The notes: generated by a model from the letters alone, not told the origin. A DNA stretch of 18,804 bases from Methanothermobacter sp049720995 (GCF_049720995.1 NZ_JBNASF010000027.1:1-18804); one strand, 5' to 3'; numbered from the stretch's first letter, positions 6,542 through 15,005 are shown. Translations and numbers: made by a program.

Positions 6542-7687
6542 CTAAATAAGGGCTTTGAGATCATCAAGGAAGAGTTCAATGTGCTCCACCTTGATGTGGG
6601 GCATGACAACAACCCTTATGGCTGGTGGGCATGCTGATACAGAGACAGCCCATCCCATCTCCTCGAGTCTGGAGGCAAGTTTCTCTGGACTCATGGATGG
6701 GTGATTGAATGCGACTATGTTGAGTTCCGGTTCAATTACCGGTTCATAGCCCAGATCCTTAAGGCCCTCATTCAACCTGGAGGTCACAGCCATCACCCTC
6801 AGGGCGAGTTCACGGTACCCGCTGCGTCCCATGTGCCTGAGGACCGCCCATGTTGCAGCTGCAGAGGCCCCCGTCCTTGTGCCGACTATCGTTGACTGCT
6901 GCTTCTCTGTGAGGTAGGGGGTCTCTATGCTCATGGCATCGAGGTAGGTTTCGTCCCTGAAGAGTATGCAGCCACTTGGTATCGGGGCAAGGCCCATCTT
7001 ATGGGGGTCTATGGTGATGGATGAGACACCCGGTAGTTTAAAGTCAAATTCAGGGAGTTTGAAACCTGCATCCCTTAAGAAAGGTATTATGAATCCCCCG
7101 AATGCCGCGTCCACATGGAGATGGACGCCCTCCTCAATGCAGATATCTGAGAGCTCCGCTATGGGGTCTATCCTCCCGAGTTCAGTGGTCCCTGCAACCC
7201 CAACGATGGCCACGGTGTTATCTGATATCATCTCCCTGACAGACCCCACATCAACACGGTAGTCCCTGTCCAGCTCCGCCTCCCTGAGTTCAAGACCCAT
7301 TATATCCGATGCCTTTCTGAAGGAGAAATGGGCGGATTTAGGGACGATTATCTCGGGTTTATCCGCTCCCGCCATGTTCCTGGCAGCCCTCATGGCCATG
7401 AGGTTGGCCTCGGTGCCCCCTGTTATTATGTGGCCAGCTGCAGCGGGTTCTGACAGGAGCTCCCCCAGCATCCCTATAACACAGGATTCCAGCTCCCTGG
7501 TTCCCCTGAAGAGCCCTGGGTCGCCAAGGTTGGACTCCAGGAAGTCACAGTAAACCCTCCTTGCAAGGGGGTGTGATGATGTGCACATGGATCCAAGTAT
7601 TCTGCCTGAGGTGTAGGTCATGTCCCTTGACCTGAATTCCTCAAGAATTTCGAGGACCCTTTCCTCAGGGAGGCCCTTTTCATCCAT
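6542..7687 (-). CDS. mfnA: L-tyrosine / L-aspartate decarboxylase MfnA
   Basis: MfnA is a PLP-dependent decarboxylase. In methanogens it makes tyramine from tyrosine for methanofuran, and it or its homologues make beta-alanine from aspartate for coenzyme A. The 381-residue product shows the group II decarboxylase features: GHIITGGTEANLMAMRAAR (PLP phosphate region), HVDAAFGGFIIPF with the aspartate that pairs with the PLP nitrogen, and SITIDPHKMGLAPIPSG with the Schiff-base lysine at residue 230. Start chosen: ATG at 7687 (MDEKGLPEERVLEILEEF). The frame stays open for 44 more codons into the ppsA coding sequence, but that part is a shadow. The upstream signal, GGGCGTAAAA, is moderate. It lies 34 bp after ppsA on the same strand. 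Confidence 0.95.
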   Translation of the reverse strand: MDEKGLPEERVLEILEEFRSRDMTYTSGRILGSMCTSSHPLARRVYCDFLESNLGDPGLFRGTRELESCVIGMLGELLSEPAAAGHIITGGTEANLMAMRAARNMAGADKPEIIVPKSAHFSFRKASDIMGLELREAELDRDYRVDVGSVREMISDNTVAIVGVAGTTELGRIDPIAELSDICIEEGVHLHVDAAFGGFIIPFLRDAGFKLPEFDFKLPGVSSITIDPHKMGLAPIPSGCILFRDETYLDAMSIETPYLTEKQQSTIVGTRTGASAAATWAVLRHMGRSGYRELALRVMAVTSRLNEGLKDLGYEPVIEPELNIVAFNHPSMSPEKLASRLEEMGWAVSVSACPPAIRVVVMPHIKVEHIELFLDDLKALI

Positions 7688-7707
7688 TTTTACGCCCAGC
7701 AAAATTA

Positions 7708-7720
7708 TGTGAAAAAAGGT
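7708..7720 (-). terminator. T-run after ppsA
   Basis: Read leftward, CCTTTTTTCACAT follows the ppsA stop codon directly. Archaeal intrinsic termination relies on such T-runs, without an obligatory hairpin. It lies in the 34-bp gap before mfnA, so termination here would be partial if the two genes share a transcript. The same TTTTTTCACAT word follows the ribosomal gene upstream. Confidence 0.4.
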
Positions 7721-7721
7721 T

Positions 7722-9992
7722 TTAGAGAAGTTTTCTTGCCGCCTTAAGGAGTAGTCTCTGTTCTGCCCTTGCAACCGTCTTCCTAACCTCGGCAACCGCA
7801 TCTGTGTTGGCGGATACACTGCTTATCCCGAGCTCCACCAGTTTCTCAACTATCCGCGGGATGCTTCCTGCCTGGCCACAGATGCTGGTTTTAACCCCGG
7901 CCTCATTGCATTTCTTTATAACCCTCTCAATGAGTTTGAGGACCGCAGGGTGACCCTCCGTGTAGAGGTCTGCCACGTGCTCGTTGTTTCTGTCTATTGC
8001 AAGGGTGTACTGGGTGAGGTCATTTGTACCGAAGCTCACAAAGTCCACACCCTCTGCAATGAAGTCCTCGATTATAAGTGCGGCTGCAGGTGTCTCCACC
8101 ATGATACCGAATTCAACGTCCCTGTGGGGCCTGAGACCCGCCTCCTCTGCTATCCTCTTGGCCTTCCTGAGTTCATCAGGGTGCTGTACGAGGGGTATCA
8201 TTATGCCTATGTTGGTGTAGCCCTGCTCATGGAGTTTCTTTATGGCCCTGAACTCTGCCCTGAGGATCTCCGGCTCATCCAGCTCCCTGCGTATACCCCT
8301 CCAGCCCAGCATTGGGTTGTGTTCGTAGGGTTCATTCTCACCACCCTCAAGGGTTTTGAATTCATCTGTGGGGGCGTCAAGGGTCCTGTACCATACGGGG
8401 CGTGGGTAGAATTCATCTGCAACCTTGAGGATGTTCTCTGCGAGGATCCTGACAAGTTCATCCTCACGTCCGTCCTCTATGAACTTCCTTGGGTGGACGC
8501 CGGTTGTGAGCATCATGTGTTCGGTCCTCAGAAGTCCAACACCATCTGCACCTGTTGCTGCGGCCTTCCTTGCAGCCTCGGGCATGCTCACATTAACCTT
8601 GACCTCTGTAACCGTAAGTATGGGTGATTCCACGGTCACGGATTCCGGGGCAGACTCCTTCTTCTCCTCCTCCACAACGCGGCCCTCGTAGACGAGTCCC
8701 TTATTACCATCGATGCTGACAACCTGGTTCTCACTGAGAACCCCGGTTGCATTGCCTGTACCAACAACACAGGGTATTCCAAGTTCCCTTGATACTATCG
8801 CAGCATGACAGGTGACACCACCCTCATCTGTTATTATACCGCTGGCCCTCTTCATTGCAGGCACCATGTCAGGGGTTGTCATGACCGTGACCAGGATGTC
8901 GCCAGCCTGTATCTTGTCCAGTTCATGGATCTCCCTTATTATCTTGACCTTGCCTGATGCAAGGCCAGGGCTTGCCCCGAGACCCCTGAGTATCACATCC
9001 CTTGATTTGACCTCTCCTTCCTCCACGGCTTCCCCTAGGGTTGTTATGGGCCTTGACTGTAACATGTAAACCTCCCCATCCATTATGGCCCATTCGGTAT
9101 CCTGTGGTGAGCCATAGTGATCCTGTATCCTTCTGCCCATCTCTGAAAGGGCAGCTATCTCCTCATCAGAGAGAACCCTCCTGTTTCGAAGTTCAGGGGG
9201 GACCTCCTTTTTCACTGTCCTTCCATCCTCCCTTGTGAACATCACGTTCTTCTCACCAACAGTGAACTCAAGGAGTTTACCTGTGTTCTTATCAACCCAG
9301 TAGGTATCGGGGGTCACTGAACCTGAAACAACAGCCTCACCGAGACCCCATGACCCCTCAATGAGGATCTTATCCTCCCCTGTTGATGGGTGGACAGTGA
9401 ACATGACCCCTGCCTTTTCAGCATCAACCATCTCCTGGACAACAACCGCTATGTAAACCCTGGAATGGTCGAAGTTGTTCTCCTCCCTGTAAAAGATGGC
9501 CCTTGCCTCGAACAGGGATGCCCAGCACTTCCTGACATAATCCATGACATCCTCGGCGCCCCTTATGTTGAGGAAGGTGTCCTGCTGACCAGCGAATGAT
9601 GCCTCGGGGAGGTCCTCTGCTGTGGCTGAGGAACGTATGGCAACGTACATATCATCCTTTCCTATTCTCTGGCAGAGTGCATTGTATGATTCTATTATGA
9701 GTGTCTGTATATCCTCGGGTATCTCTGTGGATGTTATTATATCCTTTATCTCAGCGGATACCCTCTGCAGTTCCTTTGTATCATTGACGTCAAGGCTTTC
9801 AAGCATGTCCATTACAATGGGCTGTAGTCCCGTGTCTGTCATGAACTTGTCATAGGTTGCCGCTGTCACCACGAACCCCGGGGGAACCGGTATGCCCGCC
9901 TGTGTAAGTTCACCCAGGTTTGCACCCTTTCCGCCGGCGATTCCCACATCATCCTTACCGAGTTCCTCAAAAAACGCCACATACTTAACCAT
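7722..9992 (-). CDS. ppsA: Phosphoenolpyruvate synthase
   Basis: PEP synthase converts pyruvate, ATP and water to PEP, AMP and phosphate. It feeds gluconeogenesis from the pyruvate made by autotrophic CO2 fixation. The 756-residue protein is full length for the archaeal form. The N-terminal ATP-grasp domain (about 1-330) opens with GGKGANLGELTQAGIPVPPG. The swivelling domain has GGVTCHAAIVSRELGIPCVV, with the phosphorylated histidine at residue 396. The C-terminal barrel has VGLLRTEHM, FGTNDLTQYTLAIDR and the catalytic cysteine 705 in SICGQAGS. ATG at 9992 follows AGGGGATAAA. A 58-bp gap with a T-run separates it from the upstream ribosomal gene, and mfnA follows after 34 bp. Confidence 0.97.
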   Translation of the reverse strand: MVKYVAFFEELGKDDVGIAGGKGANLGELTQAGIPVPPGFVVTAATYDKFMTDTGLQPIVMDMLESLDVNDTKELQRVSAEIKDIITSTEIPEDIQTLIIESYNALCQRIGKDDMYVAIRSSATAEDLPEASFAGQQDTFLNIRGAEDVMDYVRKCWASLFEARAIFYREENNFDHSRVYIAVVVQEMVDAEKAGVMFTVHPSTGEDKILIEGSWGLGEAVVSGSVTPDTYWVDKNTGKLLEFTVGEKNVMFTREDGRTVKKEVPPELRNRRVLSDEEIAALSEMGRRIQDHYGSPQDTEWAIMDGEVYMLQSRPITTLGEAVEEGEVKSRDVILRGLGASPGLASGKVKIIREIHELDKIQAGDILVTVMTTPDMVPAMKRASGIITDEGGVTCHAAIVSRELGIPCVVGTGNATGVLSENQVVSIDGNKGLVYEGRVVEEEKKESAPESVTVESPILTVTEVKVNVSMPEAARKAAATGADGVGLLRTEHMMLTTGVHPRKFIEDGREDELVRILAENILKVADEFYPRPVWYRTLDAPTDEFKTLEGGENEPYEHNPMLGWRGIRRELDEPEILRAEFRAIKKLHEQGYTNIGIMIPLVQHPDELRKAKRIAEEAGLRPHRDVEFGIMVETPAAALIIEDFIAEGVDFVSFGTNDLTQYTLAIDRNNEHVADLYTEGHPAVLKLIERVIKKCNEAGVKTSICGQAGSIPRIVEKLVELGISSVSANTDAVAEVRKTVARAEQRLLLKAARKLL

Positions 9993-10025
9993 TTTATCCC
10001 CTGAACTAGTTGGTGTCTTAAAAAT

Positions 10026-10050
10026 GTGAATGTGAAAAAAAATTAGAATT
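10026..10050 (-). terminator. T-run after rpl10e
   Basis: Read leftward, the gap after the L10e stop contains CTAATTTTTTTTCACAT (T8 at 10035-10042). This is a good candidate for a T-rich archaeal terminator separating the ribosomal protein transcript from ppsA, although some read-through is possible. Confidence 0.45.
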
Positions 10051-10533
10051 TTATTTTACGAGTTCCTCGCCCCTGTCAATCACAATCCTGCATGGAACAG
10101 GGAACTTCATTGCAGCCCTTCTTAGAGCTTCCTTGGCATCCTTGAAGTTCTTCTTGTTTGTCTCGATTGTGATTATCTTCTGGTTTTTCTTAACAAGGGC
10201 CACAGTGCTCACCGGTTTCCCGAATGCCTTCCTCATACCGTCCTGGACACGGTCAGCCCCTGCCCCTGTCGCCATGGGGTTTTCACGGACTATGTGATGG
10301 GGGTAGACCCTTATCTTGAGGTGGTAACCCATCCTACCGGCCTTCCTCTGCATGTAACGGTTTGAGGCTATCCTGGCTGCCTCCAGGGCATTGTGGGTTA
10401 TCTGGGTTGGTGCCTTAACAGCAACGCTCAGTGAAATCGGGAATTCAGCTGAGAGGTTACCCATATCATATTGAACTATCTTTGAACCTGGAATCTTCTT
10501 GATGTACTCTCTTCTTGTGTATGCACGAACCAT
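10051..10533 (-). CDS. rpl10e: 50S ribosomal protein L10e (uL16)
   Basis: L10e is the archaeal/eukaryotic counterpart of bacterial L16 and sits near the peptidyl-transferase centre and the tRNA passage of the large subunit. The 160-residue product is the expected length and has the family pattern: MVRAYTRREYIKKIPGSKIV, ARIASNRYMQRKAGRMGYHL, RVYPHHIVRENPMATGAGAD, RVQDGMRKAFGKPVSTVALV. Start chosen: ATG at 10533, preceded by ACAGGAGGATTATTC. The frame remains open for 180 codons upstream, but only as a shadow of the opposite cooC gene. It has its own promoter region shared with divergent cooC. Confidence 0.97.
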   Translation of the reverse strand: MVRAYTRREYIKKIPGSKIVQYDMGNLSAEFPISLSVAVKAPTQITHNALEAARIASNRYMQRKAGRMGYHLKIRVYPHHIVRENPMATGAGADRVQDGMRKAFGKPVSTVALVKKNQKIITIETNKKNFKDAKEALRRAAMKFPVPCRIVIDRGEELVK

Positions 10534-10702
10534 GAATAATCCTCCTGTAATCATGTCCATGAGAATAACTATGAAATGAGTATCTCGGTAACCATTAATA
10601 AATATTGTCTTGAAAGCCAAACAGTTAATAAATCCAACCTGAAAAATATAAGGATACATATAATTAGCAGGGATGGTTTTTAAAAGTTTCCATGGTGTCA
10701 TC
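10534..10702. promoter_or_regulatory. Divergent promoter region rpl10e / cooC
   Basis: Leftward, ATATTTATTAAT (complement of 10594-10605) is a likely TATA box about 65 bp before the L10e ATG, leaving a leader of about 40 nt. Rightward, AAATATAAGG (about 10644-10652) and a second A/T box, CATATAATTAG (about 10658-10667), lie 40-55 bp before the cooC ATG at 10703. The assignments rest on base composition and spacing only. Confidence 0.45.
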
Positions 10703-11485
10703 ATGAAGATAGCCATAACCGGTAAGGGTGGGGTGGGCAAGACAACCATAGCCGGCACCCTTGCCTGCATATTCTCTGGGAAATTCAGGGTCTTTGCCAT
10801 TGACGCCGACCCCGACATGAACCTTGCATCCAGCATAGGTATAAGTGAGGAGATAACACCCATATCCCGGATGAGGGACATTATAAGGGAGCGGACTGGA
10901 GCAGAGCCAGGTTCATCCTTTGGTGAGGTTTTCAAGCTCAACCCAAGGATAAGTGACCTTCCAGATTCACTCTCCATCCAGCACCCCCGACGACCCAGCC
11001 TCCGGGTGATGGTGATGGGTACAGTGGAGCATGGTGGTGATGGGTGTGTCTGCCCTGCCTCAGTGCTCCTCAAGGCCCTGCTCCGTCACCTGATACTCAG
11101 AAAGGATGAGATGGTGATCCTTGACATGGAGGCCGGAATAGAGCACCTTGGAAGGAGGACCGCAGAGTCCGTTGATCTTATGGTGGTGGTTGTTGAACCC
11201 GGCCTCAAATCACTTGAAACAGCATCCCGGATAAAGAAACTCGCAGCCGATATCGGGGTTAAGAGAATAATGGCCATAATCAACAAGGTCTCGGGAAAGG
11301 AGGATGAGGAATTCATGCGTGAAAGGCTGGAGGCGGCTGGAATTGACGTCCTTGGCTGTGTACCCTCGGATAAAACCGTTGTGGTGGCTGACATGAGGGG
11401 CGAGCCCCTTGCAATGCATCCAGAATCGGCTGCCTTCAGGGCCATAAGAGAAATCTCCGAGAGGATAGCCTCAATGGAGAGCTAA
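10703..11485 (+). CDS. cooC: CooC-like nickel-insertion ATPase
   Basis: CooC is a MinD/NifH-type P-loop ATPase that delivers nickel to carbon monoxide dehydrogenase; in methanogens its client would be the CODH/ACS complex. The 260-residue product has a deviant Walker A, GKGGVGKTT, at residues 7-15, the switch region IDADPDMNLASSIG, and LDMEAGIEHLGRRTAE. It also has the diagnostic CxC motif (C115 and C117 in DGCVCP) that binds nickel at the dimer interface. This motif separates it from MinD and from NifH. Start chosen: ATG at 10703 with GGTG five bases upstream; the in-frame ATG at 10673 lies inside the promoter region. No CODH genes are in the window. The next gene, pcc1, starts 37 bp downstream. 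Confidence 0.93.
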   Translation: MKIAITGKGGVGKTTIAGTLACIFSGKFRVFAIDADPDMNLASSIGISEEITPISRMRDIIRERTGAEPGSSFGEVFKLNPRISDLPDSLSIQHPRRPSLRVMVMGTVEHGGDGCVCPASVLLKALLRHLILRKDEMVILDMEAGIEHLGRRTAESVDLMVVVVEPGLKSLETASRIKKLAADIGVKRIMAIINKVSGKEDEEFMRERLEAAGIDVLGCVPSDKTVVVADMRGEPLAMHPESAAFRAIREISERIASMES

Positions 11486-11522
11486 GTGGAATGAGAGTAT
11501 AGCGTCAGTATGGAGGACTGGA

Positions 11523-11759
11523 ATGAGGATATCAGTAACCATAGAAGCGGAATACGAATCAGGGGAGGAAGCCAGGATAGTTATGAAGGCACTCGAACCC
11601 GAAAACAGATCATACGTTGAATCTGAAATTGAAGGATCAAAGGTAAGATTCACCATGGAATCAGATTCCATCGGAACAGCCCTGAACACGGCAGATGACC
11701 TCATATTCTCCGAGATGATAGTCGAAAAAATGATGGGCTTTAAATCAGAGAATGAATGA
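11523..11759 (+). CDS. KEOPS complex subunit Pcc1
   Basis: Pcc1 is the small dimerising subunit of KEOPS, which makes N6-threonylcarbamoyladenosine at position 37 of tRNAs reading ANN codons. The 78-residue product shows the family pattern: an N-terminal strand (RISVTIEAEYES), a helix followed by ALEPEN, a strand around KVRFTMESDS, and a final helix beginning GTALNTADDLIFSEMIVEKM. ATG at 11523 follows GGAGGACTGGA. The gene sits 37 bp after cooC and 31 bp before serS, so it is very likely in the same transcript. Small size makes identification rest on pattern, but the ALxPEN and T-A-xxD-x-I positions fit well. Confidence 0.88.
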   Translation: MRISVTIEAEYESGEEARIVMKALEPENRSYVESEIEGSKVRFTMESDSIGTALNTADDLIFSEMIVEKMMGFKSENE

Positions 11760-11790
11760 ACCGGTTGAATCAGAAGCATGTGGTGATTGG

Positions 11791-13332
11791 ATGAAGTTCA
11801 AACTTAAGGGAATAATAAAACTCAGCAAAGAGGTTCCAGAGGCAGAAAAGGACATTGAAGAGTTTCTGAAAGAGGCGGAAAAAGACCTTCTCAGGAGGGG
11901 AGTCCCTGAGGGTCAGGAGGATGAGGCTTCACATGTAAAATCATGGGAGCTCAGTGGAGACACACTGAAAATTGAGATGGAATCAGGAAGACGTGTCAGG
12001 GCCCATGATGGTCTTCTGAGACTCAGAAAGCCCCTGGGACAGCTCCTTGGGCCCCGCTACAGGGTCGGTGTGAGGGGTGTGAAGGTGGAGGACTACACAC
12101 TTGAAATGGATGCCCCTGGGGTATCAGAAATCCCAGGCCTCAGGGAGCTGCCATTCGTGGAGGACGCAGATATCTCAGAGAACACCATAAGGGTGAGATT
12201 CCAGCCCCTTGATGAGTCAGACCTCAGGAAACACGTTGTGGACAGGGTCGTGAAGCACGCCCTCGGCCTCGTTGAATCCTCACAGGACCTCACAACCAGG
12301 GTCACAAGGGCAACCCCCGGTGAAATAGTTGCAAGAAGCGAAAAAAGGGAGTTCTTCTTTGATGGAGACCCCACAGAGGAGGCCATGAGACTAGGGTGGG
12401 TTAAAAAATTTCCAGGGCGTGGACAGTGGTTCTACGGGCCCCAGATAACCGCCCTGCACCGTGCCCTGGAGGAGTTCCTGATTGAAAGGATAGTGAAGCC
12501 CCTGGGATTCGTTGAGTGCCTCTTCCCAAAACTCATACCCCTTGATGTTATGAACAGGATGAGGTACCTTGAGGGCCTGCCTGAGGGGATGTACTACTGC
12601 AGCGCACCAAGCAGGGACCCTGAAACCTTTGAGGAATTCAAGAATCAACTCATCATAAACAGGGAGGTGCCCATGGACCTCCTCAAGAGGGGTCTGAAGG
12701 ATCCGGGGTACGTAATTGCACCGGCCCAGTGCGAACCATTCTACCAGTTCCTCTCACATGAGGTGGTGAATCTGGATGACCTCCCCATAAAGTTCTTTGA
12801 CAGGAGCGGCTGGACCTACAGGTGGGAGGCAGGGGGAGCCAAGGGCCTTGACAGGGTCCATGAGTTCCAGAGGATAGAACTTGTATGGCTGGCATCCCCC
12901 AGGGACACCGAGGAGATACGCGACCGCACCGTTGAACTCTCATATGACGCCGCCGATGAACTGGAACTTGAATGGTACACAGAGGTGGGGGATGACCCAT
13001 TCTACCTTGAGGGCAGAAGGGTTGAGGAGAGGGGAATAGAGTTTCCTGATGTCCCCAAATATGAGATGAGGCTCTCACTACCAGGTCAGGAGAAGGGAGT
13101 GGCGGTTGTATCTGCCAATGTCCACGGGACACACTTCATTGAGGGATTCTCAATCAGGGAGGCCCGTAACATGAACATATGGACCGGATGCACAGGTATA
13201 GGTCTTTCAAGGTGGATATATGGTTTTCTGGCCCAGAAGGGCTTTGAGACTGATAAATGGCCGGAGTTCATAAGGGAGCGGGTTGAAGGTGTTGAGGCCC
13301 CCCGTATAGTTACCTGGCCCGGCAGGGATTGA
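11791..13332 (+). CDS. serS: Type-2 seryl-tRNA synthetase (methanogen type)
   Basis: This is the rare zinc-dependent seryl-tRNA synthetase found in methanogens, only distantly related to the common SerRS. The 513-residue product has an N-terminal tRNA-binding domain (to about 165) and a class II catalytic core. The three zinc ligands of the family are visible by context: the cysteine in MYYCSAPSRD, the glutamate in FQRIELVWL, and the cysteine in NIWTGCTGIGLSRW; the last also contains class II motif 3. VHEFQRIELVW is part of motif 2. Start chosen: ATG at 11791, giving MKFKLKGIIKLSK with GGTGATTGG directly before it. An in-frame ATG at 11752 overlaps pcc1 and has no such site. From memory, the M. 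thermautotrophicus SerRS also has 513 residues. Confidence 0.97.
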   Translation: MKFKLKGIIKLSKEVPEAEKDIEEFLKEAEKDLLRRGVPEGQEDEASHVKSWELSGDTLKIEMESGRRVRAHDGLLRLRKPLGQLLGPRYRVGVRGVKVEDYTLEMDAPGVSEIPGLRELPFVEDADISENTIRVRFQPLDESDLRKHVVDRVVKHALGLVESSQDLTTRVTRATPGEIVARSEKREFFFDGDPTEEAMRLGWVKKFPGRGQWFYGPQITALHRALEEFLIERIVKPLGFVECLFPKLIPLDVMNRMRYLEGLPEGMYYCSAPSRDPETFEEFKNQLIINREVPMDLLKRGLKDPGYVIAPAQCEPFYQFLSHEVVNLDDLPIKFFDRSGWTYRWEAGGAKGLDRVHEFQRIELVWLASPRDTEEIRDRTVELSYDAADELELEWYTEVGDDPFYLEGRRVEERGIEFPDVPKYEMRLSLPGQEKGVAVVSANVHGTHFIEGFSIREARNMNIWTGCTGIGLSRWIYGFLAQKGFETDKWPEFIRERVEGVEAPRIVTWPGRD

Positions 13333-13346
13333 TCCGAGGTGGTCAT

Positions 13347-13703
13347 TTGAACTGTGACAGACACCCTGAACGTGAAGGTGTGGCATCATGCATCATATGC
13401 GGGAGGATACTCTGCGAGGAGTGCCGTCTGAAGCTTGGAGGGAAGAATTACTGTGAGAGGTGTGCCGATAAACTGTTCAGGGAGCGGGTTGAGGTCGGTG
13501 AAGAGAAAAGGAAGGGAATGGGTCTAGGGGTTAAGATACTCATTGCCATCATCATAATCCTGGCTATCCTTGCTGTTCTATCATACCTGATTTACAGTGT
13601 GTACCTTGCACCATACTATGGCAGCTCTGAAAACGTGCTCAGGATACTCATGAATGACCCTGAGAGGATAATCAGATTCCTTGGGACAAGGATATCCACC
13701 TAA
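13347..13703 (+). CDS. Small membrane protein with B-box-like zinc finger
   Basis: A 118-residue protein of unknown function. Residues 3-39 hold a B-box-like cross-braced zinc site: C3, H6, C15, C18, C23, C26, C36 and C39, with the typical NCDRHPE...SCIICG...LCEEC...YCERC order. After a charged linker rich in E, K and R comes one strong transmembrane helix (about 62-87, ILIAIIIILAILAVL), then about 30 residues outside. In such proteins the zinc part is likely cytoplasmic. Start chosen: TTG at 13347, because GAGGTGGT lies a few bases upstream; an earlier TTG at 13329 overlaps the serS stop and has no equivalent site. The gap to serS is 14 bp, so it is the last gene of the cooC-pcc1-serS block. 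Similar B-box plus TM proteins are common hypotheticals in methanogens. Confidence 0.8.
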   Translation: MNCDRHPEREGVASCIICGRILCEECRLKLGGKNYCERCADKLFRERVEVGEEKRKGMGLGVKILIAIIIILAILAVLSYLIYSVYLAPYYGSSENVLRILMNDPERIIRFLGTRIST

Positions 13704-14840
13704 ACCCTCCTGGGGTATCTGGGTTCCCTGAACTCTATCATGAATGATGTGCCCCCGGCCGACTCAAATGTGAGTGTCCCGTCAAGCTGCTCACAAGGCC
13801 CCCAACAAGATCCAGGCCAAGGCCCGCGTTTTCCTTAAGGCTGAAGCCCTCTGGAAGGCCCCTCCCATTATCACTGACCCTGAGAAGGAAGGCATTACCT
13901 GTATCCTCGAGGGATACCCTGATGGTTCCGCCATCATCGAATGCATGCCTCAGGCTGTTTGATACAAGTTCATTTAGAATGAGTCCCAGCGGGACTGCCG
14001 TTTCAATGCCGAATTTCACATCAACAATGTCCACCTCAATCTGGACACCGGACCTGTGCATGTCGCGCAGGTAGGATATGAGCCTTTCTGTGTAGGATGC
14101 AAAGTCTACTGTGCTGGCCTCTGGATTGGAGAGAAGGAGCTCATGGACCAGGGCCATCGCCCTTATCCGAAGCTGCAGAGCCCTCATGAGTTCACAGAAA
14201 TCCTGATCCATTCCCCGTGCCTGGAGGTTTATGAGGCTTGAGATGATCTGAAGGTTATTCTTGACACGGTGGTGGAGTTCTGATAGGAGTGTCCTGTTGG
14301 CCTCGAGTGACCTTCTTGCTGTCTCCTCTGACCTCTTTATATCGGTGATATCCTCAAAGATTCCCAGGAAATACCCATCAATCCTTCTTATGAGTACCCG
14401 TATCTATCCACCCCCCTGTCTTATCATGAACTCCTGACTTTTTCTGAAATCTGCAAGGTCCTTGTGGAGTCACCTATAAATCTGTTGTCTGCCGGTTGCC
14501 TGAAAATCTCCAGGATGGTGGGATTCGACTACAGTATCTTCCCATCGGCATCCATGAGGACCACCCCAACCGGGAGTTCCATGAACAGTGACCTGAACTT
14601 CCTTTCACTGATCCTCAGTGACTTCTCCTTATCACTCAGTGATCGCAGGTAGAGGCGCAGAACCGCAAAAAGAAAAAGTGATGTCAGTAGTATGAAGAGG
14701 GATCCCTTGATGATTGAGAGCTGGACAAGCAGAGGGGGCTTTGCTATGAGATATAGGATGTGGTCTGATGAGAGTATCCATAGAAGGCTGAAGATTGCAT
14801 AATAGAGTGCTATCCTGAGCGCATCTCTCTCGGGATCCAT
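13700..14840 (-). pseudogene. Decayed membrane-bound PAS histidine kinase
   Basis: Joining frames by eye gives one sensor kinase of about 380 residues. It starts at ATG 14840 (MDPERDALRIALYYAIFSLL) with two transmembrane helices, then a PAS domain (FMELPVGVVLMDADGKIL ... IDGYFLGIFEDITDIK). An HWE/HisKA_2-type phosphoacceptor region follows (SELHHRVKNNLQIISSL, about 14237-14283), then an ATPase domain with LILNELVSNSLRHAF and DNGRGLP, ending EFREPRYPRRV. Lesions: TAG at 14529-14531 where a residue is expected between GKIL and SNPT; a frameshift of about one base near 14465-14472; TAG at 14404-14406 where Trp is expected (GGG-W-IRV); and a one-base loss near 13790 that turns RQLDGTLTFESAGGT into an unrelated tail. 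Four separate lesions argue for true decay. No response regulator is adjacent. Its stop overlaps the end of the convergent B-box gene. Confidence 0.88.
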
Positions 14841-15005
14841 ATATACTGTTATCTTCAGGGGTCCTAATAATTTTTGGGAAAAGGTGAGTTCTGATACCGG
14901 AACATCAGTGAAATGGGAATAGAAGAAGCAATCCAGTCAAATCCAGAATCCCAGGTGCCCTGAAAGGATAGTTAAGGGAAACAACCATGGTGGATTCTGA
15001 GGAGG
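14841..15005. other. Intergenic gap with no recognised feature
   Basis: The gap lies between the FKBP stop and the kinase pseudogene start. An A/T-rich AAAATTATTAGG (complement of about 14864-14876) is about 25-35 bp upstream of the old kinase ATG and could be its former TATA box. I see nothing else I can support. Confidence 0.4.

Noticed and set aside
7950..8627. Long plus-strand frame (225 codons) inside ppsA
   Set aside because: It lies fully within the well-supported ppsA gene, is very rich in Cys and His as expected of a shadow frame, and has no ribosome site or domain.
10534..11073. N-terminal extension of L10e
   Set aside because: It is antisense to cooC; the ATG at 10533 has a strong GGAGG site and the known L10e start sequence.
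12683..13132. Minus-strand frame inside serS
   Set aside because: Low-complexity translation rich in Pro, Ser and Arg, without start signals, fully antisense to serS.
14404..14406. TAG in the kinase read as pyrrolysine
   Set aside because: The gene also has a second TAG and two frameshifts, the position calls for Trp by context, and Methanobacteriales are not known to carry the pyrrolysine system.
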